DNA of 64,000 nucleotides from Sorangium cellulosum (GTDB lineage: Bacteria > Myxococcota_A > Polyangia > Polyangiales > Polyangiaceae): assembly GCF_002950945.1 (NCBI RefSeq), contig NZ_CP012673.1:6323001-6387000 (forward strand). The letters run 5' to 3'. Shown here in pieces: positions 47,444-56,500 of this stretch. The notes below the pieces were generated by a model that made no database searches, was not told the origin of the DNA, and saw only the letters and a list, made by a program, of their open reading frames with translations. Positions within the stretch are counted from its first letter, which is position 1; every line of letters starts with the position of its first letter. The translations under genes and the position numbers were made by a program.

Positions 47444-48982
47444 CTAAGGGGCCGTGTAGACGATATCGATCGTGTACGTGCTCTCCGAGTAGCCCTGCAC
47501 CAGGAGGTACGCCTCGGACTCGCCGTCCGGGACCGTCACCTCGCACGTCTCCTCGGCGCCGTCGCGGAAAGGGCGGCAGTCGAAGGCGCCCAGCGTGGGC
47601 TCCGCGCCGAACCGCACGTAGAGATCGGGATCGCCGGTGCCGGTCATGGCGGCGTGGAACGACGTTCCCGGAACGACCGAGATCGGTCCATGGGACGCCG
47701 CCTCGCGCCGCCCGATCGTGCCCTCGAAGCTCGTCGACGTCTCGCCGCCGCCGCCGCCGCCCTCGTGCCCCGGCGCGGCGTAGCTCACCTCGATGTCGTA
47801 GTTCGACGCCGTGTAGCCCAGCACCTTGATGAAGGCCCTCGTCGTGCCTTCCGGCACGTCGAGGGTGCACGTCTCGTTCGCGTCGCTGAGGTAGGGCCGG
47901 CAATCGAAGGACCTCGCGGTCGGCGGGGCGTCGAACTGCACGAAGAGGTCGGGGTCACCCGTGCCGGTCATGACCACCGTGAAGGTCGTCCCGGGCACGA
48001 CCTCGAATCCCTCGGCGGGCCCGACCGCGTCGAACGCCCCGCGCGCGACACGGCCGCTGAACGTCTCGGTGATCGGCTCCCCGCCACCACCACCGCCGCC
48101 GCCACCACCACCGCCGCCGCCGCCACCGCCACCGCCGCCGCTGGCAGGACCGTAGAGCGACTGGACGCCATCGACGTCGTCTTGCGTGATGTTCAGCGTG
48201 CTGTCGCCGCTGCCGTTGCACTGGGGATAGTGCATGACCGACGCGCCGTCGTAGGGCGTGAGGGCGCGCCAGTTGTCGTCCTCGAAGCAGGTGCCGGCTT
48301 CAGGCCGGGTGTGCTCGTGCCGGAAGCCGAGGGTGTGGCCGAGCTCGTGGCGGAGGATGCCCGTCAGCGTGGGCCGGGTGCTGCCGTACGCCGTCCCGTC
48401 GATCAGCACGTTCCGCGTCGCGCGGGACTGGCCGGGGAAGAAGGCGCGCGCCAGGTACTGGCCGCCCGTGTTGACGGGGTTCACGTCGAACAGGACGTCG
48501 CCGCTGTTCGCCGTGCAGCTCGAGTCGGCGGAGTCCACGTGGATGAAGTCGACGTCGGTGATCTCCTCCCAGGCCTGGGCCGCCTCCGCCATCGCGGCCA
48601 CGACGGTCTCGTAGCGATTCCCGAATCTCCTGCTCACGCAGTAGGAGAGCTCGCGCCGCTGCGCCGTCGTCCAGACAACGTCCCTCCCCCCTGACTGGTT
48701 GACGATCAGCGCACCGTCGCGCACATGCATCTCCCAGAACTCGCGCAGATGCTTGATATCTACGACCGGCGTGTCCCCGTTAACAATATAGACGCCTGTG
48801 TCAGCCTCGCGGAAAACGGTCCGCTCGAAGTGCTCGAACCCCAGCTGATTGGTACCAACTGCTTCGCTGTTGGCGTCGACGACATCTGCCGAGCAACCAG
48901 CCACAACAGCGGCAAAACCAGCGACCACCACGGCGAACTTACGGGTGACCACACTGCTCTCGTGCAGCTTTGCAGGATGCAT
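47444..48982 (-). CDS. Secreted metzincin protease (M57-like) with two PPC domains
   Basis: 512 residues; the ATG at 48982 has a strong site aaaggagc. Lipobox VAGC (Cys30). Protease domain about 60-280: HELGHTLGFRHEH (212-224, Zn ligands and Glu) and Met-turn SVMHYPQ (248-254). A poly-Gly linker follows, then two PPC-type beta-sandwiches that begin near residues 305 and 405 with matching repeats (GTGDPDLFVQFD / GTGDPDLYVRFG). Secreted M57-type proteases are frequent in predatory myxobacteria. It could process a surface protein or degrade prey; not decided. Confidence 0.88.
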   Translation of the reverse strand: MHPAKLHESSVVTRKFAVVVAGFAAVVAGCSADVVDANSEAVGTNQLGFEHFERTVFREADTGVYIVNGDTPVVDIKHLREFWEMHVRDGALIVNQSGGRDVVWTTAQRRELSYCVSRRFGNRYETVVAAMAEAAQAWEEITDVDFIHVDSADSSCTANSGDVLFDVNPVNTGGQYLARAFFPGQSRATRNVLIDGTAYGSTRPTLTGILRHELGHTLGFRHEHTRPEAGTCFEDDNWRALTPYDGASVMHYPQCNGSGDSTLNITQDDVDGVQSLYGPASGGGGGGGGGGGGGGGGGGGGEPITETFSGRVARGAFDAVGPAEGFEVVPGTTFTVVMTGTGDPDLFVQFDAPPTARSFDCRPYLSDANETCTLDVPEGTTRAFIKVLGYTASNYDIEVSYAAPGHEGGGGGGETSTSFEGTIGRREAASHGPISVVPGTSFHAAMTGTGDPDLYVRFGAEPTLGAFDCRPFRDGAEETCEVTVPDGESEAYLLVQGYSESTYTIDIVYTAP

Positions 48983-49474
48983 TTGAAGCTCCTTTCGGGG
49001 GAGGCGAATCACGCTGTCCACGCGAACTCGATGGGACCCAAATGCCTTAACCCTATTTGACCCTCAGTCGGATAGCCAAATCTGACCGGCGTTCAGAAAA
49101 AGGGTTCCGGGTTGTAAAAAATTTCGAAGTGAGCGCACCGAGTTACCTCATGGCGAGAAAATTCTCGCCACACGCGACGCGAACAGATCGCCGCGGGCAG
49201 ACACACTGGAAAATCACACCTCTTGAGTTCGTGTGACGCGCACTTGGACGCGAACAGGCATCGGGATTTTCCTGTCTACGTTGCGGATCTGAAAGCCGCC
49301 GCGCGCACCTGCAACCGTGATGCAGCACGCCAGGCGCCGCGCCCCCCCACGGAAGCGCGACGCGCGGCGCGCGACGGAGATGACCCGCGTTCAGCTGCGA
49401 GGCCGAGGTGACCCGCGTTCAGCTGCGAGGCCGAGGTGACCCGCGTTCAGCTGCGAGGCCGAGGTGACCCGCGC
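48983..49474. other. 492-bp gene-free gap with palindrome and 28-bp repeats
   Basis: AT-richer near 49060-49160, probably the protease promoter. A 18-bp palindrome ggcgagaaaattctcgcc lies at 49152-49169 and the phrase gacgcgaacag occurs at about 49178 and 49249, both possible regulator sites. The right end is a tandem repeat at 49381-49463. No gene found. Confidence 0.55.
49381..49463. repeat. 28-bp tandem repeat (3 copies plus part of a fourth)
   Basis: Units of 28 bp (from 49380/49381, 49408, 49436, partial from 49464), core gtgacccgcgttcagctgcg. It abuts the stop codon of the methylmalonyl-CoA mutase gene, whose end is made by the partial copy. Confidence 0.9.
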
Positions 49475-51163
49475 TCAGATGGTGAGCGTTTCCTGGTGCT
49501 CGCCCCAGACGGCGCGCAGCACGTCGCTGATCTCGCCGACGGTCGCGCCTGCTCTCACGGCGTCGAGGATCGGGGGCATCAGGTTCGCCTCGCCGCGCGC
49601 CGCGGCGTCGACGCGCGCGAGCGCCTCCGACCTCGCGGGGCCCTCGTGCGCCGCGCGCCACGCGCGCGTGCGCGCGATCTGGTCGCGCTCCAGGGCCGGA
49701 TCGATGCGCGTGACCGGCACGGGCGCGGCGTCGGACACGAACTCGTTCTGCCCGACGACGACGCGGCGCTTCTCCTCGATGTCGAGCTGGTAGCGGTAGG
49801 CCGTCGCCTGGATCTCGCGCTGCACGTAGCCCTGCTCGATGGCGGCCACCATCCCGCCGAGATCGTCGATGCGCCGGATGTAAGCGGACGCCGCGTCCTC
49901 GAGCCGCCGCGTGAGCGCCTCGATCGCGTAGCTGCCGCCGAGCGCGTCGACGACGTCGGCGACGCCGGACTCGTGGGCGATCACCTGCTGGGTGCGCAGC
50001 GCCAGCGTCGCGGCCTCGGCCGTCGGCAGGCCGAGCGCCTCGTCGAAGCCGTTCGTGTGCAGCGACTGGCAGCCGCCGAGCACCGCGGCGAGCGCCTGCA
50101 CCGTGACGCGCACGACGTTGACGAGCGGCTGCTGCGCCGCGAGCGTCATGCCCGCCGTCTGGCAGTGGAAGCGGAGCGCGCGCGCGCGCTCGGTCTTCGC
50201 CCCGAAGCGCTCGGCCATGATCGTGGACCACATCCGCCGGGCGGCGCGGAACTTCGCGACCTCCTCGAGGAAGTTGTTGTGGCCGTTGAAGAAGAACGAG
50301 AGCTGCGCGCCGAAGCCGTCCACGTCGAGCCCGGCGCGGACCGCGGTCTCGACGTACGCGATGCCGTCGGCGAGCGTGAACGCGATCTCCTGCGCCGCGT
50401 CGCACCCGGCCTCGCGCATGTGGTAGCCGCTGATCGAGATCGTGTTCCACTCCGGCACCTCGCGCTCGGCGAACGCGAAGACGTCGCGGATGAGCCGGAG
50501 CGACGGCGCGGGCGGGTAGATGTACGTGCCGCGCGCGACGTACTCCTTCAGGATGTCGTTCTGGATGGTGCCGCGGAGCTTCGCGCGCGGGACGCCCTGC
50601 TCCTCGGCCACGGCGATGTAGAGCGCGAGCAGGATCGCTGCCGTCGCGTTGATGGTCATCGAGGTGGAGATGCGGTCGAGCGGCAGCCCGCGGAGCAGCG
50701 CGCGCATGTCGTCGAGCGAGTCGATCGCGACGCCCACGCGGCCGACCTCGCCCTGCGCGCGCTCGTGATCCGAGTCGCGCCCCATCTGCGTCGGCAGATC
50801 GAAGGCGACGGAGAGCCCGGTCTGGCCCTGGGAGAGCAGGTAGTGGTAGCGGGCGTTCGACTCGGCCGCCGTGCCGAACCCGGCGTACTGGCGCATCGTC
50901 CAGAGCCGACCCCGGTACATGTTCGGCTGGACCCCGCGCGTGAACGGCGGCTGCCCCGGGAAGCCGAGGTCGCGCGCCGGATCGACGCCGAGCGCCTCGA
51001 GCGTCGCCGCGTCGTAAAGATCGTCGGCATCGCGCGCGAGCTCGCCCGGGCCGCCGGCGAGCACGCCGGCGCGGGGTCGCGCTTTCTTCTTTGCCTCGGC
51101 GAGGCGCGCCTCGAAGCGGGCGCGCTCGTCGTCCCTCTGCTCGTGCTCGTCGTTGCGGCTCAT
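49475..51163 (-). CDS. Methylmalonyl-CoA mutase, catalytic (large) domain without B12 domain
   Basis: 562 residues from the ATG at 51163. The mutase TIM-barrel signatures include PPFTRGVQPNMYRGRLWTMRQYAGFG, GLSVAFDLPTQMGRDSDH, ISGYHMREAGCDAAQE, FFNGHNNFLEEVAKFRAARRMW and a HCQTAGMTL segment. There is no C-terminal DxHxxG cobalamin-binding domain, so it needs a separate small subunit, as in archaeal and many delta-proteobacterial enzymes. It interconverts (R)-methylmalonyl-CoA and succinyl-CoA. The chaperone gene meaB is 11 kb away. Isobutyryl- or ethylmalonyl-CoA mutase cannot be excluded by eye. Confidence 0.92.
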   Translation of the reverse strand: MSRNDEHEQRDDERARFEARLAEAKKKARPRAGVLAGGPGELARDADDLYDAATLEALGVDPARDLGFPGQPPFTRGVQPNMYRGRLWTMRQYAGFGTAAESNARYHYLLSQGQTGLSVAFDLPTQMGRDSDHERAQGEVGRVGVAIDSLDDMRALLRGLPLDRISTSMTINATAAILLALYIAVAEEQGVPRAKLRGTIQNDILKEYVARGTYIYPPAPSLRLIRDVFAFAEREVPEWNTISISGYHMREAGCDAAQEIAFTLADGIAYVETAVRAGLDVDGFGAQLSFFFNGHNNFLEEVAKFRAARRMWSTIMAERFGAKTERARALRFHCQTAGMTLAAQQPLVNVVRVTVQALAAVLGGCQSLHTNGFDEALGLPTAEAATLALRTQQVIAHESGVADVVDALGGSYAIEALTRRLEDAASAYIRRIDDLGGMVAAIEQGYVQREIQATAYRYQLDIEEKRRVVVGQNEFVSDAAPVPVTRIDPALERDQIARTRAWRAAHEGPARSEALARVDAAARGEANLMPPILDAVRAGATVGEISDVLRAVWGEHQETLTI

Positions 51164-51220
51164 CGCGGCGATCAGACCTCGCTCTCCCCCGGCCCCGGCT
51201 AGCTTGGCGGCCCGGCAGCC

Positions 51221-51298
51221 CGGCCGGTAGCGCGAACCGCCGCCGGGCGCGAGGGCCCCCGGCCGGTAGCGCGAACCGCCGCCGGGCGCGAGGGCCCC
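51221..51298. repeat. Perfect 39-bp tandem duplication
   Basis: Two identical 39-bp units (51221-51259, 51260-51298), beginning cggccggtagcgcgaaccgc, between the mutase start and the end of the GspE-N-like gene. Confidence 0.95.
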
Positions 51299-51332
51299 CG
51301 GCTCCGCGGCGCGTCCACGGCGCACGCGCGGC

Positions 51333-52901
51333 TCAGCCGCGCGAGGAGAGGATCCGGCTGAAGGCCTCGCCGACGGCGCGCGCGAGCTCGACCATGCGCC
51401 GCGACCCGCTCGAGGTGTCGATGATCCGGTCGGCGACCAGGATCATCGCGGGCCGGCCGACGACCTGGACCGCGACGGCGGCCACGTCGAGGCTCGGGTT
51501 GACCATGACGTCGAGCAGCGGCGCGTGGGTGGGCGTGCCGGGGATCGGCCCCACGTAAAGGTGGGTCGCCACCGCCGTGGCGAGCACGCTCGGCTGGTCC
51601 ATCGGGAGGGTGAGCTTTCGCAGGGCCTCCTGGTCGCCGAACTCCGCGTTGCACGCGAAGCCCCGGAACACGCCGCGGTGCGCGGCGAAGATCGCGACGC
51701 GCACCGCGAGCAGGCGCAACCCCCTGAGCGCCAGCCGGACGACGTCGTCGCGCGTGCGCGCGAGGTACAGCGCGTCGATCACGTCGCTCAGGTCGACGAA
51801 GGGCTGCGGCGGCGGATCGTCGTCGAGGTAATCGGAGATCTCCGTCTCCGGCGGGGGCGGCAGGGCCGGGAGCCTCCCCGGGCGCCGGCTCGACGGCGCC
51901 CCGCCGGCGTCGAGGCGCGCGAGCGCGGAGACGGTGTCGAGCGGAAGCCGGCCGAGGCGCCGCGTCGAGGGGGCAGGCTCCCGCCCGCCGCTGTCGGGGG
52001 CGCTCTCCGGGCCAGGCGAGGTCTGCGGGAGGATCGCGGCGAGCAGCTTGAAGGCCGGGGAGATCTCCACGGGCGGCGGCGGGAAGGAGACGGCCGGCGG
52101 CTCGGCCTCGGGCTCGCGCCCGGCCGCCGGACGGGCGTACGCGCCCGCGCCGGCGCGGCGGTCGGCCTCGGGGCGGCGGGCGCTCGCGGGGGATCCGCGC
52201 GCGCCGGGCGCCGACTTGGCGTGGCGGAGCGGCAGGATCGGCTCCTCCTGGGAGGGGGGCGGGTCGGCGAGCAACACGTGGCCGTTGGGCGCCGCGACCC
52301 GGCGGCCAGGCGGACCGCTCGGCGGCTGCTCGTGCGGGATCGGCTCGTCGAACGAGGGCACCGCGGCGCGCCGGATGAGCGGGATGGGCAGCTCGTGGGA
52401 TGGCGGCGGCGGGATGGTCGACTGGGGCGCGCCGTGCGGGAAGGCCGGGGTCGCCCGCCGCACGCGGGACGGCGCCTGCTCGCGCTCGTCGAGGTCGAGG
52501 GCGCGGATGGCCTCCTCGACGGCCGCGATGGGGGCGCGGAAGATGCGCACCGGCGCGCCGAGGTGGAAGCTGAACTCGTCGGCGACGTGGCGATCCAGCG
52601 GATCGGCGGCCGCGACGTCGACCGCGCCGGCGTCCATGCGGATCGGGACGGCGCCGAGGCGGCGGCACATCGCGCGCGGCAGGCGCGCGACGAGCTCGCG
52701 GGCGCCGACGACCTGCCGGAGCGCGAGGCCGCCGCGGCGCTCGAGCTCCTCCTCCAGGGCGCGCTCGGTGATGGCGGCGCGGTCGATGAGGGCGCGAGGG
52801 AACGAGATGCCCCGCAGCACCGCCACGAAGAGGGCGGCTTCGACCTCAGCCTTGGAGACGGCGCCAGCGGAGACGAGGAGGCGGCCCAGGTCTAGCGACA
52901 C
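51333..52901 (-). CDS. GspE N-terminal (MshEN)-like protein with C-terminal sensory domain
   Basis: 522 residues from GTG 52901. Residues 1-135 follow the type II secretion ATPase N-terminal/MshEN pattern (LGRLLVSAGAVSKAEVEAALFVA, REL...LPRAMCRRLGAVPIRMDAGAVDVAAADPLD), a known cyclic-di-GMP-binding fold. There is no ATPase domain. A 220-residue Pro-rich linker leads to a C-terminal 150-residue domain (LARTRDDVVRLALRGLRLLAVRVAIFAAHRG...) that looks like a GAF-type sensor. It may be a c-di-GMP effector in gliding or pilus control. Neighbours give no direct help. Confidence 0.75.
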   Translation of the reverse strand: MSLDLGRLLVSAGAVSKAEVEAALFVAVLRGISFPRALIDRAAITERALEEELERRGGLALRQVVGARELVARLPRAMCRRLGAVPIRMDAGAVDVAAADPLDRHVADEFSFHLGAPVRIFRAPIAAVEEAIRALDLDEREQAPSRVRRATPAFPHGAPQSTIPPPPSHELPIPLIRRAAVPSFDEPIPHEQPPSGPPGRRVAAPNGHVLLADPPPSQEEPILPLRHAKSAPGARGSPASARRPEADRRAGAGAYARPAAGREPEAEPPAVSFPPPPVEISPAFKLLAAILPQTSPGPESAPDSGGREPAPSTRRLGRLPLDTVSALARLDAGGAPSSRRPGRLPALPPPPETEISDYLDDDPPPQPFVDLSDVIDALYLARTRDDVVRLALRGLRLLAVRVAIFAAHRGVFRGFACNAEFGDQEALRKLTLPMDQPSVLATAVATHLYVGPIPGTPTHAPLLDVMVNPSLDVAAVAVQVVGRPAMILVADRIIDTSSGSRRMVELARAVGEAFSRILSSRG

Positions 52902-52947
52902 TCACCGCACGATACCAGAAGGGCGCGGCCAGGGAGACCCGGAGTGC

Positions 52948-53247
52948 TCAGCGGGAGAACTGAAACACCACCTCGCTCTGCCGCACGAGTCCCAGGTTGT
53001 CGCGCGCGATCCGCTCCACCGCGGTGGGGTCGTCCCGGAGGCGGGCCACCTTGCCGCGGAGCGCCTCGATCTGCCGCCCGAGCTCGGCGTTCTCCTCCTC
53101 GACGTCCGCGAGCTCTCTCTCGAGCTCCCGCAAACGAGGGAGGCCCTGCGGCGAGAAGATCATGATCGGGGCGCCCACGACCGCGACGACCAGCACCGCG
53201 ATGGGGAGCGTCCGCTCCAGGAACTGCGCTATGCGACGCACCGACAT
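52948..53247 (-). CDS. ftsB: Septum formation initiator family protein (FtsB/DivIC)
   Basis: 99 residues from the ATG at 53247. One membrane helix (LPIAVLVVAVVGAPIMIF), then a coiled coil (LRELERELADVEEENAELGRQIEALRGKVARL in part) and the ending 'IARDNLGLVRQSEVVFQF', the FtsB/DivIC signature. It links early and late divisome proteins (FtsL-FtsQ partners). Confidence 0.88.
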   Translation of the reverse strand: MSVRRIAQFLERTLPIAVLVVAVVGAPIMIFSPQGLPRLRELERELADVEEENAELGRQIEALRGKVARLRDDPTAVERIARDNLGLVRQSEVVFQFSR

Positions 53248-53515
53248 CCGCTCGCACACCGCCCGCGATCTTGTCAAATTTCCTCCAGGGTTCCTCGAAC
53301 TCCGCGCTTCGACCCCACCCGATCTCGACGACAGGCACGGAGAGCGCGGGCGCCGCGCGGGCCGCCTCGCGCCCCGGCGGCGCGCGGCGCCCCGACGGAC
53401 GGCCGTCGGAGGTCGCGTGGCGCCGGAAGCTTCGCTAGCATGGCGCACGCCCCGCCGTCCGGCAGGCCCGCAGCGCGCGCGCACGCCGGCACGAGGGCTC
53501 GGCCCGAGGAGATCC

Positions 53516-56500
53516 ATGTCCATTGATATCGTCCGAGGCGAGCTCGAACGCCTCTTCTCGCTTGATGAAATGATGGCCCTGTCGTCCGACCTCCTCGGCA
53601 TCAACCCGGCCGACATCGGCGGCAGCGCCTCCAAGGCCTCCTTCGCGCGCGCGCTCACCGACCGTTGCGTCGAGATCGACGCGGTCGAGGCGTTGATCGA
53701 CGCGGTCATCGCCTCGCGCGCGGAGGTCGACGCGCGCGTCCGGGCCCTCGGCGCGCGGGGGCTCAGCCTGCCCGAGGAGATCGCGGCCGGCGAGGCGTTC
53801 GGCGCCTACATCGTCACGAGAAAGATCGGCGAGGGGCCGCGGGGCCTCGTCTATGCGGCGAGCCGGGATGGCGCGCCGCGGACGCTCAAGGTGCTCCGGC
53901 GCGAGCGGATGCGGGACGGGCGGGCGGTGCGCCGCTTCTTGACCCACGTCCGCCTGGCCGCGCAGGTGGGCCACGAGAACCTGGCGAGCGGCGTGGAGGC
54001 CGGGATCGAGGGCGGCCGGGCGTACGTCGCGTACACGCCCGTCGACGGGCAGCCCCTCTCGGCGCGCGTCGCGCGCTCCGGGCCGCTCCACGTCAACGAG
54101 GCCAAGCCGCTGCTCCGCGGCATCCTGAGCGGGCTCGCCGCGCTCCACGAGCGGCGCCTCGTCCACGGCGCGCTCAAGCTGGAGAACGTCCTCGTCGCGC
54201 GGGGCGAGGGCGCCGAGCCGCGCGCCGTCCTCGTCGACGTCGGCGGCGATCGGCTCGGCGCCACGTGGGGCAGCCCGGAGCTCGTGAGGACCGCGAGCCC
54301 CGAGCAGCTGCGCGGCGAGAGCGCCGGCCCCGCGAGCGATCTCTACGCCTTCGGCGCGCTGCTCTTCGAGCTGCTCACCGGCAAGCCCGTGTTCCCGGGC
54401 GACGCCGCGGTCGACGTCGCCCTCGCACACCTGACCCAGGCGCCGCAGGCGCCGAGCGCGATCGCGCCGCGCGGGTGGGCGGGCAAGGACGTCGACGAGC
54501 TCTGCGAGCGCCTGCTCGCGAAGTCGCCGGACGCGCGGCCGAGGGGGGTCCGCGCCGCGCTCGACGCGATCGAGCCGCTCGGCAAGCCGCAGCAGCGCGG
54601 GGCGGCCTCGGCGGTCAGCGACGCGCAGCTGAACGAGCTCGTCGACCGGCTCGTCGCCAGCCCGACCGACGTGGATCTCGCGCTCGCCATCGAGGCGACC
54701 GTCGACCAGGGCGCCGACCCGGGCCGCGTCGCCGAGGCGCTCGCGGCGGCCGCCGAGCAGATCGAGGCGACCGCCGACCAGGGCGCCGTGGCCCCGGGCA
54801 AGAAGCTCCTGCTCTACCGGGCGGCCCGCATCTACGAGAAGGGGAAGCTCCACGACAGGGCGGAGGCCGTGTACGTGAGCCTGCTCGAGCTCGACCGGGA
54901 CGACGACATCGCCTTCAGCGCGCTCGAGGAGCTCCGCAAGGCGCTCGGCAAGCACGAGGAGCTCGTGGAGATGTTCCTCCAGCGGAGCGAGAAGGCCGAG
55001 AGCGCCTCCGAGCGCGCCCGCGCGCTGAACGAGATCGGGCACCTCTACGTGCGGGAGCTCGACGACAAGGACCAGGGGGTGTTCGCCTTCGCCCAGGCGC
55101 TCGCCCAGGACCCCGAGCAGGACGCGTACGCCGTCGATCTGGAGCGCGCCGCCGGCAGCGACATGAAGATCTGGGCGGAGGCGCTCCAGATCCTGAGCCA
55201 GGCGAGCACCGACGAGGCGATGGCCGCCGAGCCGAAGATCGCGCTCTTCAACCGGCTCGGGCCCTGGTACGCGGACAAGCTCGCGCGGTCGGACCTCGGG
55301 ATCCCGTGCTTCCAGTTCGTGCTCGGGCTCGATCCGGCGAACGGGAAGGCGCTCGAGGGGCTCGCGCAGGTCTACCGCCGCGCCCAGCAGTGGCAGGAGC
55401 TCAGCCAGGTGCTGCTCTCGCGCGCCGATCGGGCCGCGACGCCCGGAGAGGCGCGCGATCTGCGCGCCGCGTCAGCCGAGATCCTCGAGACCAAGCTGAG
55501 CGAGGGGGACCGCGCGCGCGACCTGTACGAGCAGATCTTCGCCGAGGACCCGGGGCACACGAAGGCGTGCGACGCGCTGCTCAGGATCTACCGGCGCGTC
55601 GAGGATCACGCCGGCTACGCCAGGATCCTCGAGCGGCGCGCCGAGGCGCTGCGGGGCGAGGAGCGGGTCGACACGATGTGCAGGCTCGCCGAGCTCTACG
55701 AGGACCGGCTCGGCGACCTGCACGAGGCGACGAGCCGCTACGAGGCGGCGCTCGAGCTCGATCCGCAGAGCCTGACCGCCCTGCGCGGCCTCGATCGCAT
55801 CTACAGCCGCACCGAGCGCTACAAGGAGCTGCTGGAGAACCTCGAGCGGCAGATCGAGCTGAGCGCGACGCCGCGCCAGAAGATCAACCTCTACGAGCGG
55901 CTCGCGGGCCTCCACGACGAGCAGTTCCTCGACCACACGAAGGCGGCCGAGGCCTTCGAGGCCATCCTCAAGATCGACGGGGCCCACGAAGGCTCGCTCG
56001 CGGCGCTCGGGCGGCACTACCGCGCGCTCGAGCGGTGGGAGGACGTGGTGCAGCTCTACGAGCGGCAGCTCGGCATCGTGTCCGACGACAAGCGCCGCGA
56101 GGAGCTCCTGCTCGCGATGGGGCGCGTGCTGCTCGAGCAGATCGGCTCGCCCGAGCGCGCCCGCAAGGCCTACGAGCGGGTGCTCGCGATCGACCCGCAC
56201 CACGCCGGGGCGCTCGAGTCGCTGGCGCACGTGCGGGCCGCGACCGGCGACGCGGCGGCGGCGCTCAGCGCGGTCGAGTCGCTCGCGCGGACGGCCAAGA
56301 CCGCGGAGAGCAGGGCCGATCTCTGGATCCGCGCGGCGAAGATGCTGGAGGAGCGGGGGGACCGGGACGGCGCGATCGAGCGCTACAAGACGGCGCTGGA
56401 CGCGCAGCCGACGAACGCGGTCGCGTCCTCGGCGCTGCGCGCGGCGTACCTCGCCCGGGGGGACGCGACGAGCGCCGTCGAGCTCATCTCGCGCGAGGCC

